Assembly (NCBI GenBank): GCA_001730015.1
Contig: MDLA01000129.1
Span: 1-64,000 of the forward strand
Length of the DNA stretch: 64,000 bases
Direction of reading: 5' to 3'
Source of the DNA: Chromatiales bacterium (ex Bugula neritina AB1)
GTDB taxonomy: Bacteria > Pseudomonadota > Gammaproteobacteria > Granulosicoccales > Granulosicoccaceae
Both the position numbers and the translations under genes were made by a program. The notes beneath the pieces are model-generated. The model was given only the letters and a program-made list of their open reading frames with translations, was not told the DNA's origin and made no database searches. Below, piece after piece: positions 1 to 9,242 of the stretch (position 1 is the first letter of the stretch; the number at the start of each line of letters is the position of its first letter).

Positions 1-88
1 TTAGTCATTCTAAATAACTACATGTGGTCGGTGGAAGATCGCGTGTCCTGAGGGATCCGCAGTAGCGCTGGTTTATGGATGGGCACTG
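1..88 (+). repeat. Truncated copy of intergenic repeat (family D), cut by window edge
   Basis: These bases match 19718-19805 almost base for base: the GTCATTCTAAAT block (4-15), AAGATCGC (35-42), ATCCGCAGTAG (55-65), and the right terminal repeat GGTTTATGGATGGGCACT (70-87). The left half, with its partner terminal repeat, would lie before base 1. The copy ends about 38 bp before the exporter start codon at 126, so the leader of that operon lies within or just beside the repeat. No coding potential is seen. Confidence 0.85.
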
Positions 89-125
89 ACTCGTCTCTGC
101 CAAAAGCCCACAACCAGGAATCCGC

Positions 126-2447
126 ATGCTACAGACATACGTGGACGCGCTCATCAAACTCCGCTGGTTTGCCATAGCAGCAACGTTGGTGATTGTTGCC
201 TCGCTAGCTTCAGGTGGCCGCTTTCTAGCTTTTACCAACGACTACCAGGTCTTCTTTGGCAAGACCAATCCGCAGCTCGCCGCATTCGAGGAACTTCAGG
301 AAACCTATACCAAAAACGATAACGTGCTGATCATGGTCGAGCCGGCAGACGGCGTTGTGTTCAACCGGACAACACTGCAGGCTGTACTGGATCTCACAGA
401 ACTGGCGTGGCTTACACCGTACTCTTCCCGGGTGGATTCAATCACAAACTTCCAGTATTCCTACGCCGAAGAAGATGATCTGATCGTTGAAGATCTGATT
501 GAAAATGTGCAGGAACTCGATTCAGGCACTTTACAGGAAATCAGAGAGATCGCTCTCGCACAACCGTTACTGGTCGACCGGTTAATTTCTCCCACAGCGC
601 ATGTGACCGGAGTGAATATTACGTTCCAGTTGCCGAATATAGACCCGGCAAAGGAACCCGTTGAAATAGATAATCACCTCAAAACAATTTTCACCGAAAT
701 CGAAGGAAAATATCCCGATGTAAAACTATACAAGACCGGCGTGGTTGTAATGAACAAGGCATTTCCCGATGCCGTACTCAAAGACATGACCACTCTAATA
801 CCGGCTGCGTTTGCTGTAATCCTATTCGGGTTCCTGCTGTTCACACGAAATATCTGGGGGACTTTAGGATCACTTACGGTAATGGTGATGTCGATCATGG
901 CTGCGATGGGCACCGCTGGCTGGATGGGTATAACTTTGACACCTCCATCAGCATCAGCTCCCACCCTTATTTTGACATTGGCCGTAGCCGACTGCGTCCA
1001 TTTTCTAGTGACATTCTTCCAGGAAATGCAACGTGGCAGTAATAAAATCACGGCGATCAAAGAGAGTGTACGTCTGAACTTTAATCCGATCTTTCTCACC
1101 TCACTGACCACCGCTATTGGTTTTCTGAGTATGAATTTCAGCGATTCCCCACCGTTCCACGACCTGGGAACTATAACCGCCATCGGGGTTATTTATGCCT
1201 TTTTCCTCTCAGTGTTTTTTCTCCCGGCATTAATGGCCGTACTTCCGGTCCGCGTAAACGAAAAGCCAGCCGGGAGATCAACCTCTATGGATGCGCTGGC
1301 AGATTTTGTTATTCGCCAACGTAAGACCCTTCTGTTGTTTATCGGTGCAATGATGATTGCGCTAATCGCAATGATTCCCAAAAATGAGCTCAACGATGTT
1401 TTCGTAAACTACTTTGATACATCTATTCCCTTTCGCACCGACACCGATCACATCAGTAAACATCTGACCGGAATGTATTTTGTTGACTACTCTCTCGATT
1501 CCAAAGACGCCAGTGGTATCAACAAACCTGACTACATTGCGCAAATGGAGTTGTTCGAGCACTGGCTCGAAGCACAAGCTGAAGTCAAGCACGTCAACGC
1601 GCTATCAGAGACCTATCGAAGGCTCAACAAAAACATGCACGCCGATGACGATGGCTACTATCGAATTCCCGATCAAAGAGATTTGGCAGCGCAATACCTG
1701 CTTATGTACGAAATGTCGCTGCCCTATGGTCTGGATCTAAACAATCAGATTAATGTTGATAAATCAGCTTCACGCATTTCAGTCACTCTGGAAACTCTAT
1801 CCACGAAGCAGGTAGTAGCTTTTGAAAAACGCGTCGCACAGTGGATGCAGGAAAATACACCCGCACTGCAAACCGTAGGCTCAAGTCCCACGATTATGTT
1901 TTCACATATCGCTAAACGGAACATCGTTAGCATGCTCGCCGGCACCACCATCGCATTGGTGCTGATTTCACTGATTCTCATCGTATCATTGCGCTCGATC
2001 AAATTCGGGATCCTCAGTCTGATACCTAACCTGGTTCCAGCGGGGATGGCATTTGGTGTCTGGGCACTTTTTGTCGGGGAAGTCGGATTGGCCGTATCCG
2101 TTGTTGCCGCGATGACACTCGGGATTGTCGTCGACGACACCATCCATTTTTTAAGTAAGTACCTAAGAGCCAGACGAGAGCGCGGTATGAATGCAGAGAA
2201 TGCAATTCGCTATGCGTTTAACACTGTTGGAGTCGCGCTGTTCATTACCACCGTAATCCTAACGGCTGGATTCATGATAATCGCTCAATCCAACTTTTCG
2301 CTTAACTCCGATATGGGACTGCTTACCGCAATTACTATCTGTATCGCTTTACTGGTCGACTTCCTGTTTCTTCCGACTCTGCTGCTGGCAATAGACGGAG
2401 AGGATTCCCCCTCTGATACTTCCATACCCGCACCATCAGGTGCTTGA
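126..2447 (+). CDS. RND superfamily (MMPL/HAE3-type) exporter
   Basis: A 773-residue inner-membrane protein with the duplicated RND layout. There is one N-terminal membrane segment (about residues 13-33), a periplasmic domain, a block of membrane helices (about 220-375), then a second helix near 398, a second periplasmic domain and a final helix block (about 600-760). The helix motifs ADCVHF (near 288) and VDDTIHF (near 667) are typical of proton-coupled MMPL/HAE3 transporters. Members of this family move lipids or other hydrophobic molecules. A LolA-like protein and an outer-membrane barrel follow on the same strand, which suggests a transenvelope lipid route. The substrate cannot be read from sequence. 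It is shorter than classical AcrB-type pumps (about 1,040 residues), and no membrane-fusion partner is nearby. Confidence 0.9.
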   Translation: MLQTYVDALIKLRWFAIAATLVIVASLASGGRFLAFTNDYQVFFGKTNPQLAAFEELQETYTKNDNVLIMVEPADGVVFNRTTLQAVLDLTELAWLTPYSSRVDSITNFQYSYAEEDDLIVEDLIENVQELDSGTLQEIREIALAQPLLVDRLISPTAHVTGVNITFQLPNIDPAKEPVEIDNHLKTIFTEIEGKYPDVKLYKTGVVVMNKAFPDAVLKDMTTLIPAAFAVILFGFLLFTRNIWGTLGSLTVMVMSIMAAMGTAGWMGITLTPPSASAPTLILTLAVADCVHFLVTFFQEMQRGSNKITAIKESVRLNFNPIFLTSLTTAIGFLSMNFSDSPPFHDLGTITAIGVIYAFFLSVFFLPALMAVLPVRVNEKPAGRSTSMDALADFVIRQRKTLLLFIGAMMIALIAMIPKNELNDVFVNYFDTSIPFRTDTDHISKHLTGMYFVDYSLDSKDASGINKPDYIAQMELFEHWLEAQAEVKHVNALSETYRRLNKNMHADDDGYYRIPDQRDLAAQYLLMYEMSLPYGLDLNNQINVDKSASRISVTLETLSTKQVVAFEKRVAQWMQENTPALQTVGSSPTIMFSHIAKRNIVSMLAGTTIALVLISLILIVSLRSIKFGILSLIPNLVPAGMAFGVWALFVGEVGLAVSVVAAMTLGIVVDDTIHFLSKYLRARRERGMNAENAIRYAFNTVGVALFITTVILTAGFMIIAQSNFSLNSDMGLLTAITICIALLVDFLFLPTLLLAIDGEDSPSDTSIPAPSGA

Positions 2448-2547
2448 ACCCGAGCCTTATTTTTTATTATAAGTTCGCGAAAAAGGGTTAAAATGACCTG
2501 GCAGGGAAAGACCGGTTCATTGGATCATTGATCACTGGAGATCAAAA

Positions 2548-3345
2548 ATGAAATTGCAAATACAGTTACTCGCAGCTGGCCTGATCGCTGCAGCCGGGCT
2601 TCTGCCTTTTATATCGTACGCCGAAACACCCGAAGAAAAAGGCCTTGCAATCGCTGTTGAAAGTGACAAACGCGACAATGGTTTTATTGACAGTACCGCC
2701 AATATGCGCATGGTCCTGCGCAACCGGGCAGGCAAAGAGAGCATTCGAAACGTGCGGGTGAAAACTCTGGAGGTTCAGGGTGACGGTGATAAGAGTCTTT
2801 CTATTTTCGACGAACCGGCTGACGTAAAAGGTACCGCCAGTCTCACCTGGTCTCATGCAGATAAACCTGACGATCAATGGCTGTATCTTCCTGCATTGAA
2901 ACGAGTCAAGAGAATCTCATCGAAGAATAAATCCGGCCCTTTTATGGGCAGCGAGTTTGCATTCGAAGACATTGGCTCACAGGAAGTAGATAAATACACC
3001 TATAAGTATCTGCGTGATGAAACTCTGGGTGCTATCGAAACCTTCGTTGTTGAACGCTATCCAACAGATAAATACAGCGGCTATACACGGCAAATCGCCT
3101 GGATAGACAAAGAGCGATATATTGCAATAAAAGTTGAATTCTATGACCGTAAAAATACATTGCTGAAAACGTTGAATTCATCAGATTTCAACCAGTACCT
3201 CAACAAGTACTGGCGGCCTGGAACAATGGAAATGACTAACCATCAGTCTGGTAAATCGACCACCCTGACCTTCGAAAACTATCAATTCCAAAGTGGCCTG
3301 ACCTCCTCCAATTTCGCGAAAAATGCCTTGAAAAAAATACGCTAA
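2548..3345 (+). CDS. LolA-like outer membrane lipoprotein-sorting protein
   Basis: A 265-residue exported protein. The signal peptide is about residues 1-25 (hydrophobic core LLAAGLIAAAGLLPF, cleavage after SYA). The mature region resembles the LolA-like family of periplasmic proteins often encoded beside MMPL exporters: WLYLPALKRVKRI, FMGSEFAFEDI and the later YDRKNTLLKTL strand. These proteins have an open half-barrel that holds lipid or acyl chains. GGAGAT lies about 6 bases before the ATG. It sits 100 bp after the exporter and 7 bp before the barrel gene, so the three are probably co-transcribed. It is distinct from the housekeeping LolA chaperone, and its cargo is unknown. Confidence 0.82.
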   Translation: MKLQIQLLAAGLIAAAGLLPFISYAETPEEKGLAIAVESDKRDNGFIDSTANMRMVLRNRAGKESIRNVRVKTLEVQGDGDKSLSIFDEPADVKGTASLTWSHADKPDDQWLYLPALKRVKRISSKNKSGPFMGSEFAFEDIGSQEVDKYTYKYLRDETLGAIETFVVERYPTDKYSGYTRQIAWIDKERYIAIKVEFYDRKNTLLKTLNSSDFNQYLNKYWRPGTMEMTNHQSGKSTTLTFENYQFQSGLTSSNFAKNALKKIR

Positions 3346-3352
3346 AAGCGCC

Positions 3353-4702
3353 TTGTATCGTGGGCAGGTGCTAACTATTTTCAGTCGCAATAATAGCCGG
3401 AACACTTTGAACAAAGTTTATTCTCGAACTCCAGGAACCTACACACTATCTGTTGCGATAGTAGCAGCGCTGTTTTCACAGATCACTCCCGCAGCGGACT
3501 GGCGCGGCAATATATCATCTGAAATAACCGTATTCCCGAGTACCGGTAACGGCACCGCCACCTGGAAAACTGATACCGCCATTGCCGCCGATATTGAGTT
3601 CTATCACGATCTCGCAGATACCGTTAGTTTTGCCATAAATCCGTTTTTGCGAATTGATCAGCGCGATAGCGAGCGAACCCACGGTGACCTGCGCGAATTC
3701 AAATTGACAACCTACGGAGACAACTGGGAATTCACCGGTGGTATAGACACAGTTTTCTGGGGAGTTACCGAGTCGCGGCATCTGGTCGATGTTATCAACC
3801 AGACAGATGGCGTTGAGGGTGTTGACGGTGAAGACAAACTCGGCCAGCCGATGATGAACTTCAGATGGTTTAGTGAAGAGGCAGGAGACTTCGAAATCTA
3901 CCTGATGCCATTGTTTCGTGAGCAAACCTTTGCCGGACGCGATGGCCGCCCGAGTTCAGGGCTTACGGTGGATACAGACACTGTGGAATACGAATCCGGC
4001 AACAGACGTAAACACCTGGATACCGCGCTCCGCTGGACACGCAGTTTCGACTACTGGGATATAGGTTTACACGCTTTCCGGGGAACCGCACGGGATCCGC
4101 TGCTCAAGCTTCAACAACGTGCCGCCGGCCCGGTTCTGATTCCGCGTTATCAGCAGATAAAACAGGCAGGTATTGACGCACAGGGTTTGTATGGGGATCT
4201 GAGTGTGAAAATTGAAGCGGTTTACCGCAATGGCGATGAAATCGAAAGCCACGGTGAAGCAGTAACCGGAATTGAATATACGCTTGTAGGACCCTTTGGA
4301 GCACTACAGGATAACGACAGCATTCCGGCAGACTGGTGTGAAGCCGACTCCACAAACTTCATCGTATCGTTTATCTGCAATGACAGACTGGATATCGGCA
4401 TCGTTGTGGAGTACCTGTGGGATGAGCGCGGCAAGCGGGCCAGCCACCCGTTTCAAAACGATCTGCTTGCCGGGGTGCGCCTGGCATTTAACGACGAAGC
4501 CACCAGCGATGCCTTACTCGGCGTAGTGCAGGATCTCGACGGCGGCGCAACTACACTGTCGCTGGAGGCCAGTACCCGGGTGTTCGAATCCTATCGTTTA
4601 AGCTTCGAGGTACGAAAGTTTGCCCATACCCGCAATGACTCCGCTCTTGCCCCGTTCCGTGATCAGAGTTTTCTACGGGTAGACTTGCGCTACTTTTTCT
4701 AG
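3353..4702 (+). CDS. Putative outer-membrane beta-barrel protein
   Basis: Up to 449 residues. A hydrophobic export signal (YTLSVAIVAALFSQITPAAD) is followed by a long region of alternating polar/aromatic strands. It ends FLRVDLRYFF, and a C-terminal aromatic residue is the usual assembly signal for outer-membrane barrels. The start is undecided: TTG 3353, GTG 3368 and TTG 3407 are all in frame and none has a strong Shine-Dalgarno; TTG 3407 gives the most normal signal peptide length. It resembles the DUF1302-like barrel proteins often found with MMPL exporters, but I recognise the type rather than a specific family. It could be the outer-membrane acceptor or exit of the system. Confidence 0.7.
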   Translation: MYRGQVLTIFSRNNSRNTLNKVYSRTPGTYTLSVAIVAALFSQITPAADWRGNISSEITVFPSTGNGTATWKTDTAIAADIEFYHDLADTVSFAINPFLRIDQRDSERTHGDLREFKLTTYGDNWEFTGGIDTVFWGVTESRHLVDVINQTDGVEGVDGEDKLGQPMMNFRWFSEEAGDFEIYLMPLFREQTFAGRDGRPSSGLTVDTDTVEYESGNRRKHLDTALRWTRSFDYWDIGLHAFRGTARDPLLKLQQRAAGPVLIPRYQQIKQAGIDAQGLYGDLSVKIEAVYRNGDEIESHGEAVTGIEYTLVGPFGALQDNDSIPADWCEADSTNFIVSFICNDRLDIGIVVEYLWDERGKRASHPFQNDLLAGVRLAFNDEATSDALLGVVQDLDGGATTLSLEASTRVFESYRLSFEVRKFAHTRNDSALAPFRDQSFLRVDLRYFF

Positions 4703-4738
4703 CCATAATTGAATCTCCGGAAATAAAGAACCAGAACA

Positions 4739-5182
4739 ATGAGTCAAGACCCGATCCAGCAAACGGCTACACGCATTGCAGGCGAGCCACACAGCACACT
4801 TGAACACAGACTCAAAACCGATATGTTCAATGCAATATTACGCGTAAAACCTGCGGCGGGTGAAGGCGTCTCTTTCGAAGACGACGTGCTGACCGGGACA
4901 TTTTTCGAAAAACTGCCTGCCCCGTTACAAGGGATAGCTGTCGTCAAACTCGAAAACGCGATCTCGTTCTATGATCGAGTCGGGTGGCGCGATGCCTACC
5001 TTGATAAACCTGTGGACACCGTACTCAGCGCTTTTCAAGTGGAGAAACTCAGCGCTAAACTCAACCCCGGTTCACTGCATGATTTGTCTTATGTATCACA
5101 CAAGCATGTCGAAAAACTGCTGGGTAAAACTGAATCTGCACGGCTTTGGGAAAACCTGAAAACGTTTAAGCTCGACAGCTAG
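4739..5182 (+). CDS. Hypothetical protein, last gene of the RND operon
   Basis: A 147-residue soluble protein with no signal peptide or membrane segment, and no family I recognise. It is moderately acidic at its start and mostly helical in character (TLEHRLKTDMFNAILRV, VEKLLGKTESARLWENLKTF). It lies 36 bp after the barrel gene on the same strand. It is convergent with the acetoacetyl-CoA synthetase gene, with only 8 bp between the two stop codons. I infer operon membership from spacing and strand. The function is unknown. Confidence 0.6.
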   Translation: MSQDPIQQTATRIAGEPHSTLEHRLKTDMFNAILRVKPAAGEGVSFEDDVLTGTFFEKLPAPLQGIAVVKLENAISFYDRVGWRDAYLDKPVDTVLSAFQVEKLSAKLNPGSLHDLSYVSHKHVEKLLGKTESARLWENLKTFKLDS

Positions 5183-5190
5183 TTTGCAAA

Positions 5191-7146
5191 TTAACTCTGC
5201 AACTCACCAAGATTGGCAAAATGCTCAAGTGCATCCGGATTTGCCAATGCTTCCTTATTCTTAACCGGCTCACCGTGAACTACATTCCGCACCGCGAGCT
5301 CAACAATCTTGCCACTTTTGGTTCTGGGAATATCCGCGACCGCAATAACCTTCGCTGGTACATGCCGTGGCGTGCAGTTGGTTCGTATACTCCGCTTGAT
5401 CCTGGCAACCAGCTCATCATCAAGCTGTGCATTGTTGCGCAGGGTAACAAACAGTACCACCCGGGTGTCATTATCCCACTGCTGACCGATCACCAGTGAT
5501 TCCTGCACCTCGGCGTGCCGTTCAACCTGACGATAGATCTCCGCGGTCCCTATCCGCACGCCCCCTGGATTGAGCACCGTATCGGAGCGACCATGGATCA
5601 CCATACCGCCACTGGCGGTTAATTCAACAAAGTCGCCGTGGCACCAGACATTCGGGTAGCGCGCAAAATACGCACGGTGATATTTTTTTCCATCCGGGTC
5701 ATTCCAGAAACCAACCGGCATACTCGGAAACGGTTGCGTACAAACCAGCTCGCCTTTTTCCCCAGTTACTGACTTGCCCTGATCATCAAATACCTCTGTG
5801 GCCATACCGAGAATTCGGCACTGCAACTCCCCTTTATACACCGGCAGGGTCGGGTTTCCACCAACAAAGCAAGCCAGAATGTCGGTCCCCCCCGACACCG
5901 ATGATAAGCACACATCGTCTTTTATATGATCGTAGACAAACTGAAAACTCTCCGGTGATAACGTCGAGCCTGTAGATAAAATACTTCTTACTGAAGCCAA
6001 CTGATGTGTTTGTGCCGGTCGCACATCCGATTTGGCCACTGCATCTATAAATTTTGCTGATGTCCCCAGTATGTTCATGTTGGTTTCATCAGCGAAATCG
6101 AATATTACTTCGCCATTCGGGTAAAATGGTGATCCATCGTATAACAACAGTGTCGCGCCGGAGGCAAGACCTGTAACCAACCAGTTCCACATCATCCAAC
6201 CGCAGGTAGTGAAGTAAAAGAATCGATCACCTTCGCGAAGGTCAACATGGAATTGCTGCTCTTTAAGATGCTGCAACAGGGAGCCACCAGCGCCATGAAC
6301 AATGCATTTCGGCACCCCGGTGGTACCGGATGAATACATTATATAGAGCGGATGATCAAACGGCAGCTGCTCAAATTGCAACGAGGCGTCCGAGCTTGCT
6401 TTTAGAGCATCGGCATAGCTGACTGCATTTTCAATGGATAGTGACACAGGCTGCCGGGGGTTTTCAAAATCGACCACCACCACTTTTTCAACGCTGGGCA
6501 ACTCCTGTAGAAACTCTGTCACCTTGGCGAGAGAATCGAGAAACTTACCGTTATAGAAATAGCCATTCGCTGTAAACAGCACCTTCGGTTCAATCTGGCC
6601 AAAGCGATCAACAACACCACGCACACCAAAGTCCGGTGAACTGGACGACCACACAGCCCCAATGCTGGCAGCCGCCAGCATTGCTACAATCGTTTCTGGC
6701 ATATTTGGCATAAAGCCCGCTACACGGTCTCCTGCTTCAACGCCCTGGGCTCTCAGAAATGCCGCCACACTGGCAACCTGCTGATAGAGGGAATCCCGGG
6801 AAACGGTGCGTCCGGTGTTGGCTTCCGAACGAAATACAAGAGCATCTTCCGGACCACGGTACTTGAGCAGATTTTCAGCAAAATTAAGCCGCGCATCCGG
6901 AAACCAGCGCGCACCCGGCATTTTATCGTGGTCAAGTAGAACTCGATCACCTTTGCTTTCGGCAACCACTCCCATCTGATCCCAGGCAGTTGACCAGAAA
7001 CGTTCCGGTTGATCCAGCGACCATTGATGCAAGGCTTGATAATCTGCAAGTTCTATATCAAAAGTACGCTCGATGCGCTGCTGTAAAGCCGTCATATTGG
7101 AGTTTGCAACACGAGTTGCAGAGGGTTGCCATAATTTAGCCGGCAT
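5191..7146 (-). CDS. aacS: Acetoacetyl-CoA synthetase (acetoacetate-CoA ligase)
   Basis: A 651-residue AMP-forming ligase that activates acetoacetate to acetoacetyl-CoA in the cytosol, linking ketone bodies and PHB products to acetyl-CoA metabolism. The N-terminal block RWFPDARLNFAENLL is typical of the ACS/AACS group. The adenylation motif MYSSGTTGVPKCIVHG lies near residue 265, WNDPDGKKYHRAYF is in the middle, and the C-terminal lysine motif PRTKSGKIVE is near 610. Length matches known AacS proteins (about 650). It is last in the minus-strand run that starts with the Liv importer, but the 87-bp gap upstream leaves room for its own promoter. The alternative, acetyl-CoA synthetase, fits less well. 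Confidence 0.93.
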   Translation of the reverse strand: MPAKLWQPSATRVANSNMTALQQRIERTFDIELADYQALHQWSLDQPERFWSTAWDQMGVVAESKGDRVLLDHDKMPGARWFPDARLNFAENLLKYRGPEDALVFRSEANTGRTVSRDSLYQQVASVAAFLRAQGVEAGDRVAGFMPNMPETIVAMLAAASIGAVWSSSSPDFGVRGVVDRFGQIEPKVLFTANGYFYNGKFLDSLAKVTEFLQELPSVEKVVVVDFENPRQPVSLSIENAVSYADALKASSDASLQFEQLPFDHPLYIMYSSGTTGVPKCIVHGAGGSLLQHLKEQQFHVDLREGDRFFYFTTCGWMMWNWLVTGLASGATLLLYDGSPFYPNGEVIFDFADETNMNILGTSAKFIDAVAKSDVRPAQTHQLASVRSILSTGSTLSPESFQFVYDHIKDDVCLSSVSGGTDILACFVGGNPTLPVYKGELQCRILGMATEVFDDQGKSVTGEKGELVCTQPFPSMPVGFWNDPDGKKYHRAYFARYPNVWCHGDFVELTASGGMVIHGRSDTVLNPGGVRIGTAEIYRQVERHAEVQESLVIGQQWDNDTRVVLFVTLRNNAQLDDELVARIKRSIRTNCTPRHVPAKVIAVADIPRTKSGKIVELAVRNVVHGEPVKNKEALANPDALEHFANLGELQS

Positions 7147-7233
7147 CAGTGTCTACCAGAGAGCAGGTTATGAAAATAGTGTTGTAAGGGCAGCATGACC
7201 AGTTACGGCGTATTACGCTGACAGATAGCATAA

Positions 7234-7806
7234 CTAGCGCGCCATACTATAGAATTCATCATTCGGGGGCATATCATAGGCATTAGCCAGCCGATTGGAC
7301 ATACCGAAAAATGCCGCAATACCCGCAATATCCCAGATATCTTCGTCATCAAAGCCCTGCTTATAGAGAGGTGCTTTATCGTTCTCTTCCAGCGCCCCGG
7401 ACGACAAAGCCACCTTCATTGCATAATCCAGCATCGCACGTTCGCGTGCATCGATATCAGCTCTTCGATAATTAACCGCTACCTGATCCGCCAGCAGTGG
7501 TTTTTTTGAGTAGATTCTCAGTAGCGCACCATGTGCTATCACACAATAATGGCAACTGTTTGCGGCACTGGTTGCCACCACAATCATCTCGCGGTCGGCC
7601 TTTGACAGGTTGCCGGATTCTTTGAGCATCAGTGCATCGTGGTAGTCAAAAAATGCCCGGAATTCGGCCGGACGTCGGGACAACGCGATAAACACATTAG
7701 GAATAAATCCCGCTTTAGCTTCTACTTCTTCTATACGCTCGCGCACATCAGCAGGTAATTCACCAAGTACTGGCAATGGCCAGGCACAAGCTGCTTTAGT
7801 TGTCAT
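7234..7806 (-). CDS. Peroxidase-related protein, AhpD / carboxymuconolactone decarboxylase-like
   Basis: A 190-residue protein of the AhpD-like fold. The redox motif is visible as CHYCVIAHG (about residues 98-106), with the CxxC cysteines and following histidine found in AhpD-type alkylhydroperoxidases. The family called uncharacterised peroxidase-related enzymes has this length and the downstream DYAMKVALSSGAL segment. It lies 32 bp after the PaaK-like ligase gene, so it is probably in the same transcript. Whether it acts as a peroxidase or in ring-cleavage chemistry cannot be told from sequence. Confidence 0.85.
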   Translation of the reverse strand: MTTKAACAWPLPVLGELPADVRERIEEVEAKAGFIPNVFIALSRRPAEFRAFFDYHDALMLKESGNLSKADREMIVVATSAANSCHYCVIAHGALLRIYSKKPLLADQVAVNYRRADIDARERAMLDYAMKVALSSGALEENDKAPLYKQGFDDEDIWDIAGIAAFFGMSNRLANAYDMPPNDEFYSMAR

Positions 7807-7838
7807 GTGTTATTCCTTCAATCCCGATTGCTTTTACG

Positions 7839-9080
7839 TTATTCGTAGGATCTTACGTCGTCAATCACTTTGCCGTCATCCGGCAATTCCCCGACTGTGA
7901 CTAATTCAACCTCTCCTCGAAGTTTGCATACATCTTTCACTGTAGCGGCAATCTTTCCGATCAGCTCCTGATCACCGGTTTCATCCGTCTCGCAGCACAG
8001 TGACATGACGTCTGCATTGTCCACACTGGTTACGGTCAGTCTGGCTTTAACTATTTGCGGATACCTTTTGACGACCTCGGCCACCTGCTCCGGATGCACA
8101 AACATTCCTTTCACTTTAGTGGTCTGATCAGCCCGACCCATCCAGCCCGCTATGCGAACACCGGTTCTGCCACAGGAACTTTCACCCGGCAGCACGCGGG
8201 AGAGATCGCCGGTAGCAAAGCGCACCAGTGGATACGCCTTCGAGAAGGAGGTTACTACAATTTCTCCAACAGCTCCGTCGGCAACCGGATCACCGGTACC
8301 CGGCGTCAGCAGTTCCAGCACAATGTTTTCATCTACGATTAATCCGTCCAGCGCATCAGACTCATAGGCAATCAAACCCACGTCTGCGGTTGCATAACAT
8401 TGACGAACCGTGATGCCGTAACCCTGCAGTTCGGTTCTGAGGGAGGGTGGCAATGCCTCACCCGATACCAATGCCTTTTTCAAACTAGAAGTATCACTGC
8501 CGATCTCTGTCGCCTTCTGCAATAGTATTTTCAGGAAAGACGGTGTGCCGGCATAGGCGACCGGTTGCAGCTCAGCTATTGCCGCCAACTGCAGTTCAGT
8601 CTGTCCGATTCCGGCTGCAAACACCCCACAGCCAATCGCGTGAGCGCCGGACTCAAACATGAACCCTGCCGGTGTAAAATGATAGGAAAATGTATTGTGC
8701 ACCAGGTCTCCGCGTCTAAGTCCGCCAGCATAAAGCGCCCGCCCCATTCGCCAGTAATCTTCGACCTCTGCCTCCGGCTCATAGATAGGACCCGGTGAAG
8801 AATACACACGCTTCATCTGCCCTGCCGGTGCGCTCGCCAGACCGCCAAAAGGCCTATTGGCTGATTGGCGTTCTATAAGATCCGATTTTCTTGTAACCGG
8901 TAACGCTGCCAGCGCCTCAATAGAAGTTATGGTTGATGGATCCACCTGATCCAGTATTTCCGCATACGCAGCTGTATTCGCTTTTGCATGAGCGATCTGT
9001 TTAGGCAATTCCATTTGCAGCGTCAGGTTGCGCGTCATTGAATCGCGCGTTTCGAGTTTATCGTAGAAGTCGCCTGTCAT
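7839..9080 (-). CDS. Phenylacetate-CoA ligase-like AMP-binding protein (PaaK family)
   Basis: A 413-residue adenylate-forming ligase of the PaaK group, slightly shorter than PaaK itself (about 430-440). Visible features are the PaaK-type loop VYSSPGPIYEP (about 90), SYHFTPAGFMFESGAHAIG (about 140), the adenylate-binding RQCYATADVGLIAYE (about 235) and the hinge and C-terminal region GRADQTTKVKGMFVHPEQV (about 325). In the phosphate-binding loop the usual threonine-glycine run is replaced by SSPGP, so the substrate is uncertain. It is downstream of livF. With the second ligase at 14722-16692 it brackets the Liv importer, which suggests that the imported acid is activated on entry. The ATG at 9080 is the longest start; M15 is another option. 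Confidence 0.85.
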   Translation of the reverse strand: MTGDFYDKLETRDSMTRNLTLQMELPKQIAHAKANTAAYAEILDQVDPSTITSIEALAALPVTRKSDLIERQSANRPFGGLASAPAGQMKRVYSSPGPIYEPEAEVEDYWRMGRALYAGGLRRGDLVHNTFSYHFTPAGFMFESGAHAIGCGVFAAGIGQTELQLAAIAELQPVAYAGTPSFLKILLQKATEIGSDTSSLKKALVSGEALPPSLRTELQGYGITVRQCYATADVGLIAYESDALDGLIVDENIVLELLTPGTGDPVADGAVGEIVVTSFSKAYPLVRFATGDLSRVLPGESSCGRTGVRIAGWMGRADQTTKVKGMFVHPEQVAEVVKRYPQIVKARLTVTSVDNADVMSLCCETDETGDQELIGKIAATVKDVCKLRGEVELVTVGELPDDGKVIDDVRSYE

Positions 9081-9242
9081 TTGCTTTCCTGCTTCAGTGA
9101 GGAATAGAGGTATTCACTACGGGTCCAGCCCTTATAGGGGTCTAGCCAAAAAAAATGCTGGCCAAATACGGGATTGACCAGTTATGTCGACACACGGTTT
9201 GCCTGTAATCCGAGGGGGACGACTGACACCAAACCTGACCGA

